Positions 1 through 5,201 of a stretch of 6,768 bases of DNA are shown piece after piece. Each line of letters begins with the position of its first letter. Position 1 is the first letter of the stretch. The notes under the pieces were generated by a model that was given only the letters and a program-made list of their open reading frames with translations, was not told the origin of the DNA and ran no database searches. The stretch is from an uncultured Granulosicoccaceae bacterium (GTDB taxonomy: Bacteria; Pseudomonadota; Gammaproteobacteria; JABXHR01). The stretch spans positions 1 through 6,768 of the forward strand of contig CAKZUS010000165.1 of assembly GCA_937921805.1 (NCBI GenBank), written 5' to 3'. The translations under genes and the position numbers were made by a program.

Positions 1-1
1 C

Positions 2-292
2 AACGGCAGTCGAGATATCAATTTCACAATGGATCTGGTTTGCAAAGATATTGGTTTGTTTGGTGAGGTGGCCAAGCGAAATGGTGTTCCGCTTGATTTG
101 GCGCCCGTGATGGAGCAGATCTTTGAAGAGGCGCAGTCCAAATACGGGCCAAGGGAGTATTCTCCCAATATCATTAAGCGCCTGGAAGAGCCTACGGGAC
201 TTGAGATTTTGGCACCAGGATTCCCTCCGGAAATGCTGGACGATGAGCCAGAGCAGCCTGGGTATGAGGTCGTGCCCAAACGCGGGGGCTAA
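2..292 (+). CDS. C-terminal part of an NAD(P)-dependent beta-hydroxyacid dehydrogenase (3-hydroxyisobutyrate dehydrogenase-like), 5' end outside window
   Basis: The reading frame is open from the left edge and the first Met (base 29) is internal, so this is the last 96 residues of a longer gene. The segment NFTMDLVCKDIGLF fits the C-terminal helical domain of the 3-hydroxyisobutyrate / 6-phosphogluconate-like dehydrogenases; the Lys of its Lys-Asp pair (residue 15 of the visible part) matches the conserved catalytic lysine. A proline- and acid-rich tail of about 35 residues follows (APGFPPEMLDDEPEQPGYE), longer than in the classic enzyme. Such enzymes reversibly oxidise a hydroxyacid with NAD(P)+ in the cytoplasm; the substrate cannot be told because the Rossmann and substrate-binding regions are missing. 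The gene converges on cobQ with a 6-bp gap. Family is fairly sure, exact function is not. Confidence 0.72.
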   Translation, partial: NGSRDINFTMDLVCKDIGLFGEVAKRNGVPLDLAPVMEQIFEEAQSKYGPREYSPNIIKRLEEPTGLEILAPGFPPEMLDDEPEQPGYEVVPKRGG

Positions 293-298
293 ACCCGC
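282..298. terminator. Possible weak bidirectional hairpin between convergent genes
   Basis: GCGGG (282-286) and CCCGC (294-298) can pair over a 7-base loop. The hairpin spans the dehydrogenase stop codon and ends just before the cobQ stop codon. There is no convincing T-run on either side, so it is at best a weak or Rho-assisted end for the two converging transcripts and could be chance. Confidence 0.22.
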
Positions 299-1819
299 TT
301 ATCGCGTCTCGTTGAGCGCCTGTTCGCAGGCATCGGCAATACGGTCAATCTGCGCCTCGCGCAGGGCGTCGTAGTCGATGTCTGTGATCGTCTCTAAGCC
401 CGCCCAGCGCAATAAAGCGTGGCGGGCTTGCGCCTGGTCAAACAGGCCGTGCAGATAGGTCGCCGCAACGCGACCATCCGCGCTAATCGCTCCATCAGTA
501 CGCCCGTCTTGCAGCGTGACAAAAGGGCGCTCCAGTGCCGGCCCCCTGCTGACGCCCATATGTATCTCATAGCCAGTGATGAGTGCTGTGTCAGAGCCTG
601 ATTTAGGGCCTGTTTTAGGGGCTTCCTGATGAGGACTTGCAGAGCTGAGGTGCAAATGCCCTTGTACGCGTACGAGCTGCTTTTCGGGTGCCAGAGTGGT
701 GTGCAGGTCCAATAACCCTAGTCCTGCCACTACTGCGTGTTCGCTTTCTTGCTGTTCGGGGTCTTCCAGTGCCTGGCCGAGCATTTGCAAACCGCCGCAG
801 ATTCCCAGCACTTTCCCGCCATAGCGCAGGTGCTGGGCGATGCTGTGATGCCAGCCTTGGGCGCGCAGAAAGGCCAAATCTCCCGCGACGCTTTTAGAGC
901 CAGGGAGGATAATCAGATCGGCGGGCGGCATTGCCTCGCCAGCATGCACAAAGCGCAAGTCCACATCCGGATGTAGTCGCAAGGCGTCAAAATCGGTATG
1001 GTTAGCGATGCGTCGCAGGCGCGGCACTACGACTTTGAGGGCCTGCGTATTACTCACAACTTGACTGGTGCTGACGGCATCTTCTGCCTCCAGGTGAAAT
1101 GCTTCGAGGTGGCGCAGTACGCCGAGTACGGGTTTGCCGGTTTTGTGCTCTAGCCAATCATTGCCCGGCCACAATAGCGCCACATCGCCGCGAAAGCGGT
1201 TGATCATCAGCCCAGCGACGCGTGCCTGCTCGCTGGCAGACAGGCATTGCATGGTCCCAAGCAAGTGCGCAAACACCCCGCCGCGTTCAATATCGGCGAC
1301 CAAAATCACGGGGCAATCGACGGCTTCAGCGAAGCCCATATTGGCAATGTCGCCCTCGCGCAAATTGATCTCTGCGGGGCTGCCCGCGCCCTCTACTATC
1401 ACAAAATCGTAGCGCTCCAACAAGCGCTGATGCGCTGCCAATACTGCGTGCAGAGCCTGGGGTTTATAGCGGTGATAAGTCACGGCGTCCATGTTGGCCA
1501 CAGCGCGCCCGTTGACAATCACCTGACTGCCCGTATCGCTATTGGGCTTGAGCAGTATCGGGTTCATATCCGTGTGCGGAGCTAGCCCACAGGCTTGGGC
1601 CTGCACCGCTTGAGCACGGCCGATCTCGCCGCCGTCTATCGTCACAGCACTGTTGAGCGCCATGTTCTGTGGCTTGAATGGCGCGACGCTCAGCCCGCGC
1701 CGCCGCAACAGGCGACACAAGCCCGTAACCAGCGCACTCTTGCCCGCATCAGAGGTACAGCCTTGGACCATGAGCGTGCGCGATGGGGTGCTGAGAAGGG
1801 CGTCGAGCGCTGCGTTCAT
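299..1819 (-). CDS. cobQ: Cobyric acid synthase CobQ (CbiP), glutamine-hydrolysing
   Basis: CobQ/CbiP amidates the b, d, e and g carboxylates of adenosylcobyrinate a,c-diamide using glutamine and ATP, giving adenosylcobyric acid in the cytoplasm. The 506-residue length is normal. The N-terminal half is a dethiobiotin-synthetase-like ATPase with a P-loop variant (GCTSDAGKS, residues 20-28), the FKPQNMALNS segment (48-57), VEGAGSPAEINL (142-153) and NRFRGD (207-212). The C-terminal half is a triad-type glutamine amidotransferase with nucleophile Cys341 in GICGGLQMLG, the GYEIHMG motif (416-422) and catalytic His457 in YLHGLF. Residues about 391-412 form a Ser/Pro/Lys-rich stretch that looks like a linker insertion. 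It is the last gene of the minus-strand unit, 64 bp after the cobB stop. Only a weak GGA lies before the ATG, so its translation may depend on upstream genes. No frame damage is seen. Confidence 0.96.
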   Translation of the reverse strand: MNAALDALLSTPSRTLMVQGCTSDAGKSALVTGLCRLLRRRGLSVAPFKPQNMALNSAVTIDGGEIGRAQAVQAQACGLAPHTDMNPILLKPNSDTGSQVIVNGRAVANMDAVTYHRYKPQALHAVLAAHQRLLERYDFVIVEGAGSPAEINLREGDIANMGFAEAVDCPVILVADIERGGVFAHLLGTMQCLSASEQARVAGLMINRFRGDVALLWPGNDWLEHKTGKPVLGVLRHLEAFHLEAEDAVSTSQVVSNTQALKVVVPRLRRIANHTDFDALRLHPDVDLRFVHAGEAMPPADLIILPGSKSVAGDLAFLRAQGWHHSIAQHLRYGGKVLGICGGLQMLGQALEDPEQQESEHAVVAGLGLLDLHTTLAPEKQLVRVQGHLHLSSASPHQEAPKTGPKSGSDTALITGYEIHMGVSRGPALERPFVTLQDGRTDGAISADGRVAATYLHGLFDQAQARHALLRWAGLETITDIDYDALREAQIDRIADACEQALNETR

Positions 1820-1883
1820 ACTGTCAGGTCCAATGTGGTGAAGTGCGGTGGGGGCGATTCAGGGAGTCGATTCTACGTGAGCT

Positions 1884-3188
1884 TTACGCCAAGGGAGCCG
1901 CGTCGATGGCATGGGCGTAGCTCGCAAGAATTTTGTCCTCAGTGAAATAAGGCGTGGTCACAGGCTGCTCTCGCAGGTCGCTGATGTCGCAAGAGAGCGT
2001 TGGTGCTTGGCACTGCGTCAATGCGCTGTAATGAAACTCATGCGAATACAGGGTTTGCGCGCCGCCTAGTATCTCGTGTCCAGGGGGAGAGAATACGCTC
2101 TTGCGATAGCCTAGCTGCAAGCGGCGGGTAGCGAAGCTGGTTTGTAGCGGCAATCGTCCCAGTGTCGTATGGGAGACGCCCTGCGCATCGACAATCTGCT
2201 CCCCCAACCACATCATACCTCCGCACTCTGCATAAATCGGCAGCGTGGTATGGCGCAAGGCTGCGACGCTGCGTGTGGCGGCACCGAGGGCTTTGAGGTG
2301 TAGCTCTGGATAGCCACCGGGGAGAAACACGCCAGTGCAGGGCGTTGGCAATGGATCGTCGGCCAGTGGTGAAAAGGCCTGCACGCTCACGCCGCGTTGT
2401 TGCCAACGTTGCCTCCAGTGGGCGTAGACAAAGCCAAATGCGTCGTCGCTGGCGATGGCGATATGGGCGCCTAGCGACGGTACCCAGCCTGGATGCGCAG
2501 GAGAAGAGAGCCGATGGGGGCGGGCGGCGCTGGTTAAGGCGGTGAGGTCGCAGTGCGACTCTACGGCATCGGCGCAGGCGTCTAATTGCTGGGTGAGTTG
2601 GGGCAATTCGCTGGCCTGGACCAGTCCTAAGTGCCGCCGAGGCAGTGTCATGCATTCGAGCCTAGGGAGGGCGCCGAGCACGGCGACAGAGGGCAGCGCG
2701 GCCTGTAGCGCTTCGCGCAAGAGAGCCTCGTGGCGTGGGCTGCCGACGTTGTTGAGGATCACGCCGCCAATATTTACGCTGCGATCAAACTCGCAAAAGC
2801 CCTTGACCAATGCTGCGATGGATTGCGACATGCCTCGGGTGTTGACGAGCAAGACCACCGGCCAGCCGCAGCGCTTGGCGATGGCGGCGGTGCTGTAGTC
2901 CCCGCCGTCGAACAGGCCCATCACCCCTTCGACGAGATGCAGGGCGCTGCTGCTGCCATACCCGAGGACTTCACCCAGCGAGGCGTCGCTCATTGCAAAG
3001 GGGTCGAGGTTGCCGCAGGCGTGCCCGCTAGCAGCAGCCAGCAGCATCGGGTCGAGATAGTCAGGGCCGACTTTGAAAGTGTGTACCCGTGTGCGCCGCG
3101 CTAGCGCCCGTGCGAGGGCGAGCGTCACCACGGTTTTGCCCGAGTTCGAAGAGGGCGCGGCGATCACAATGCCAGGGGGATTAGACAT
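1884..3188 (-). CDS. cobB: Cobyrinate (or hydrogenobyrinate) a,c-diamide synthase CobB/CbiA
   Basis: This enzyme amidates the a and c side chains of the corrin ring with glutamine and ATP, the step before CobQ. The 434-residue protein has the P-loop APSSNSGKT (11-19), KVGPDYLDP (39-47) and EGVMGLFDG (87-95) in its ATPase half. The C-terminal amidotransferase half has FLPGGYPELH (288-297), nucleophile Cys322 in AECGGMMWLGE, SHEFHYS (382-388) and the probable catalytic His426 in ASYAHAID. In many relatives the last motif reads SYxHxH; here the second His is Asp. The ATG lies inside the end of the GNAT gene (8-bp overlap, ATGTCTAA), which suggests translational coupling. The sequence alone does not show whether the substrate is cobyrinate (anaerobic route or salvage) or hydrogenobyrinate (aerobic route), so cbiA would be an equally valid name. 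Confidence 0.95.
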   Translation of the reverse strand: MSNPPGIVIAAPSSNSGKTVVTLALARALARRTRVHTFKVGPDYLDPMLLAAASGHACGNLDPFAMSDASLGEVLGYGSSSALHLVEGVMGLFDGGDYSTAAIAKRCGWPVVLLVNTRGMSQSIAALVKGFCEFDRSVNIGGVILNNVGSPRHEALLREALQAALPSVAVLGALPRLECMTLPRRHLGLVQASELPQLTQQLDACADAVESHCDLTALTSAARPHRLSSPAHPGWVPSLGAHIAIASDDAFGFVYAHWRQRWQQRGVSVQAFSPLADDPLPTPCTGVFLPGGYPELHLKALGAATRSVAALRHTTLPIYAECGGMMWLGEQIVDAQGVSHTTLGRLPLQTSFATRRLQLGYRKSVFSPPGHEILGGAQTLYSHEFHYSALTQCQAPTLSCDISDLREQPVTTPYFTEDKILASYAHAIDAAPLA

Positions 3189-3621
3189 CGAGCTGGTAGG
3201 TCAGCCACTGTGTTTTGTTTGCCACGCGATCATAGACGCTGCGCGCGCGGTAGTTGTTCTCTGCCGTAATCCAGCGTACTGCCGGCCAACCCTGTTGCTG
3301 TGCTTGGGCTTTGAGGGCATCGAACAGCGCCTGCACGACGCCTTCGCCGCGTGCGTCGGGATCGACAAATAAGTCATCTAAAAAGCCCACCATACGCCCC
3401 CGCAAGGGAGAGGGCATGGCGCGGTAGTGCATCAGGCCGACGCTGTGACCGTTGTGCTTGGCGATCAAGGCATAGAACGCCATGCTCGGATCGTGTATCC
3501 AGGTCCAATTGTTGTCGAGAATCTCAGCGCTCATGGGCACTTGATAAAACTCCGCATAGGCGCGGTAGAGGCGCTCCCAGTCGGGGCGATCTGCAGGGGT
3601 CGGTGGGGCAATGCTTATCAT
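3181..3621 (-). CDS. GNAT-family N-acetyltransferase, first gene of the cob unit
   Basis: A 146-residue single-domain protein with a GNAT fold. Motif A, which binds the acetyl-CoA pyrophosphate, is seen at 81-99 (DDLFVDPDARGEGV followed by a helix). Motif B is at about 121-134 (ENNYRARSVYDRVA), where GNATs carry the Asn and the late Tyr. Tryptophans near residues 39-41 and the DPSMAFYALIA strand fill the N-terminal half. GNATs transfer an acyl group from acyl-CoA to an amine; the substrate here cannot be read from sequence. Its last 8 bases overlap the cobB start, so it is the head gene of a GNAT-cobB-cobQ unit. The ATG lies in a CATG palindrome and has no clear Shine-Dalgarno sequence. Family is sure; a role in cobalamin metabolism is only inferred from position. 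Confidence 0.88.
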   Translation of the reverse strand: MISIAPPTPADRPDWERLYRAYAEFYQVPMSAEILDNNWTWIHDPSMAFYALIAKHNGHSVGLMHYRAMPSPLRGRMVGFLDDLFVDPDARGEGVVQALFDALKAQAQQQGWPAVRWITAENNYRARSVYDRVANKTQWLTYQLDV

Positions 3622-3656
3622 GACAGTGGCTCGAAAGAAGTGGCAAAACAGGGTGT

Positions 3657-3685
3657 TTTTTGAGTGTACCGATTTGGGCTACACT
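3657..3685. promoter_or_regulatory. Divergent promoter/operator candidate with inverted repeat AGTGTA-N11-TACACT
   Basis: AGTGTA (3663-3668) and TACACT (3680-3685) are a perfect 6-bp inverted repeat separated by 11 bases. On the + strand TACACT is a fair sigma-70 -10 element, with a T-rich weak -35 (about 3657-3663) at 16-17 bp, and would start RNA near 3692, just ahead of the phosphodiesterase GTG at 3713. On the minus strand the other arm also reads TACACT and could serve the GNAT-cobB-cobQ unit, though no good -35 is seen there. The repeat could also be an operator for a dimeric regulator acting on both genes. Read from sequence only. Confidence 0.4.
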
Positions 3686-3712
3686 GCGCGAAATATCGAC
3701 GGGATACAGCCA

Positions 3713-4549
3713 GTGCGCAACAAGCTTCTTTTGATCGTTCTCGATGGGGTGCCGTGGCGCAATTGGCAGCGTCTATTCGGCAATCTGGAGGGATGGGTAC
3801 ACAGCGGCGACGCGCAGCGATGGCGCATGCGGTCGGTGCTGCCGTCTATCTCGGCGCCGTGTTATGCCTCGATCCACACGGGGGTGTTACCTCAGCAGCA
3901 TGGCGTACTGTCGAATGAGATCCTGCACCGGGTGAGTTATCCGGATATTTTCTCGCAAGTGCATGAGGCGGGAGGGTGCAATGGCGCTGTGGCACATGCT
4001 TTTTGGTCGCAGTTTTTTATGCGCCATCCCTTTGACGCGGTGCGCGATGTTGAGTACGACGAGCCAGATGGCCCGATTCACCATGGTCGTTTTCACTCAA
4101 TGACGGGATATGGCCTGAACAACGCGATGACGCCTTGTGATTGGGATTTGTTTGCGACGCTGACCAATCTCTGTCAGCGGTATGCCCTGGACTACGGCAT
4201 GTTGCACACCTGCACGCTCGATAGCATGGGGCATCGGTTTGGTCATGATTGCAGCGAGATGGATCATGCGTGCTTTGTGCTCGATAGCCAGCTTGCGGCG
4301 TTTATTCCGCGCTGGCGCGCGATGGGATATGAGTTGGTGATTTGTGCCGATCATGGGCAAAGCGATCGCGGTCATCATGGCGGGCGCGGCGAAGATCAAC
4401 AGGATTTTGCTTTGTATTATTTTGGTGATGCAGAGGTCTTAGTTCCCTCTACAGCGTTGCTTGAGCAAACACAGTTGGCCCCAAGTATTCTGGCGCGAAT
4501 GGGGGTGGCGGTTCCCTCCAGCATGCTCGCAAAGCCGTTTATCGCGTAG
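3713..4549 (+). CDS. Alkaline-phosphatase-superfamily protein, type I phosphodiesterase / nucleotide pyrophosphatase-like
   Basis: A 278-residue protein with the metal and nucleophile motifs of the phosphodiesterase/nucleotide pyrophosphatase branch, numbered from the GTG start: LLLIVLDG with metal ligand Asp11; PSISAP with Ser47 at the nucleophile position, where most of the family has Thr, followed by HTGVLPQQHGV; LDSMGHRFGHD with Asp170, His174 and perhaps His178; CADHG with Asp213 and His214; and His221/222 as a candidate last ligand. The end (LAPSILARMGVAVP...) is the usual closing segment. It is expected to hydrolyse phosphate mono- or diesters with two divalent metals; the substrate is unknown. 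No signal peptide is seen, so it is probably cytoplasmic. The frame is open back to an ATG at 3611, but those 34 residues match nothing in the family and would overlap the divergent GNAT start. GTG 3713 has ACGGGA upstream and starts directly before the first strand. It is short for the family. Confidence 0.83.
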   Translation: MRNKLLLIVLDGVPWRNWQRLFGNLEGWVHSGDAQRWRMRSVLPSISAPCYASIHTGVLPQQHGVLSNEILHRVSYPDIFSQVHEAGGCNGAVAHAFWSQFFMRHPFDAVRDVEYDEPDGPIHHGRFHSMTGYGLNNAMTPCDWDLFATLTNLCQRYALDYGMLHTCTLDSMGHRFGHDCSEMDHACFVLDSQLAAFIPRWRAMGYELVICADHGQSDRGHHGGRGEDQQDFALYYFGDAEVLVPSTALLEQTQLAPSILARMGVAVPSSMLAKPFIA

Positions 4550-4587
4550 TCAGTCTGAATTTTGCATACGTTGACACATCGACTGAA

Positions 4588-5187
4588 GTGCGAGGGAAGG
4601 CGCGAGAGAATATGAACAGCGAAATGTGGGGCTCTGTGTTGCAACGATTCTGGAGCCAGGGCTATGCGGCGACGACATTGACCGCCTTGGCATCAGACTG
4701 CGCGATGAGCGATAAGCAGCTACGACGGCGCGGTGGCGATAAGCGCGAGTTATTACTGGGGGCCTTGCGCCATTATCTCGACCAGCACTCCAGCGCGTGT
4801 CTGGATGCGCTAGAGGGCGGTTCGCGTGCCGCGATTGAAGCATTCTTTAAAGACTGGTCGAAAGAGGCGGTGGCAGGAGCGCATCATCAAGGCTGTTTTG
4901 CCGTTAATTGCGCCGTCGAATTGGGCGCTGACGAAGAAGTACAACGACTCGTTGGGCGACACTTGTGGCGTTTGATGCAGGCCTTCGAAGACGCAGTCCA
5001 GCGCGCGCTGGCGGCCGGAGAAGTCGCTAAGACGCTGAACCCCGCGCAAGCAGGTGCGGCGATGGCGACGATTTGGTACGGCGTTGCAGTGCTGGCCCGC
5101 GCACAGGCGCCAGCGGCGGTGCTGCGTTTGTCTGCCCAGAGTGCGGTGTCAGTGATGGATGCGTCGCAGTTGCCTTTAGACCGCTAG
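4588..5187 (+). CDS. TetR/AcrR-family transcriptional regulator with atypical DNA-binding helix
   Basis: A 199-residue regulator. The N-terminal arm RGKARE followed by FWSQGYAATTLTALA (residues 21-35) resembles TetR members starting RGRPREF...FWxxGYxATSL, and the spacing between these two parts is as I recall it for that group. This favours the GTG start at 4588. ATG 4612 (residue 9) is the alternative and has a better purine-rich upstream region (AGGGAAGG). The helix-turn-helix spans about 31-50. The usual LYxxFxxK segment reads LRRRGGDK (45-52), so the two conserved aromatic residues are gone, although DKRELL follows as expected. The ligand domain has GCFAVNCAVE (102-111), matching the GCLLVNxxxE motif of this subgroup. 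It lies 38 bp after the phosphodiesterase on the same strand and may be co-transcribed. The inducer is unknown and targets may include its own promoter. Confidence 0.86.
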   Translation: MRGKARENMNSEMWGSVLQRFWSQGYAATTLTALASDCAMSDKQLRRRGGDKRELLLGALRHYLDQHSSACLDALEGGSRAAIEAFFKDWSKEAVAGAHHQGCFAVNCAVELGADEEVQRLVGRHLWRLMQAFEDAVQRALAAGEVAKTLNPAQAGAAMATIWYGVAVLARAQAPAAVLRLSAQSAVSVMDASQLPLDR

Positions 5188-5201
5188 TTTTTGTTTTATT
5201 T
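5161..5201 (+). terminator. Possible weak terminator of the tetR transcript
   Basis: The last codons of the tetR gene can form a short bulged hairpin (GCGTC at 5161-5165 with GACCGC at 5179-5184). A T-rich run (TTTTTGTTTTATTT, 5188-5201) follows directly. The stem is weak, so the call rests mainly on the T-run. Confidence 0.25.

Noticed and set aside
1820..1883. Direct repeat GAATCG...GAATCG (minus strand) in the cobB-cobQ gap, considered as a regulatory site or internal promoter.
   Set aside because: Only six bases repeated once, with no promoter elements nearby; too weak to call.
2038..2655. A 205-codon open frame on the minus strand inside cobB.
   Set aside because: It is very Arg-rich with no family resemblance and lies in another frame of cobB, which has all its motifs intact. 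It is a GC-driven shadow frame.
3623..3630. GCCACTGT on the minus strand just before the GNAT start, resembling the conserved GCnACTGT core of cobalamin riboswitches.
   Set aside because: None of the other conserved riboswitch blocks (the GGGAA/GGTG/AATCC parts or the B12 box) is found nearby, and the element touches the start codon. It is probably chance.
3611..3712. N-terminal extension of the phosphodiesterase to ATG 3611.
   Set aside because: These 34 codons cover the candidate promoter, overlap the divergent GNAT start and do not resemble any part of the family domain; GTG 3713 is a better start.
3755..3770. TGGCGCAATTGGCAGC, looking like a tRNA D-arm / A-box.
   Set aside because: No T-arm (GGTTCRA type) or acceptor stem can be found at the right distance, and the bases code for conserved residues of the phosphodiesterase N-terminus.
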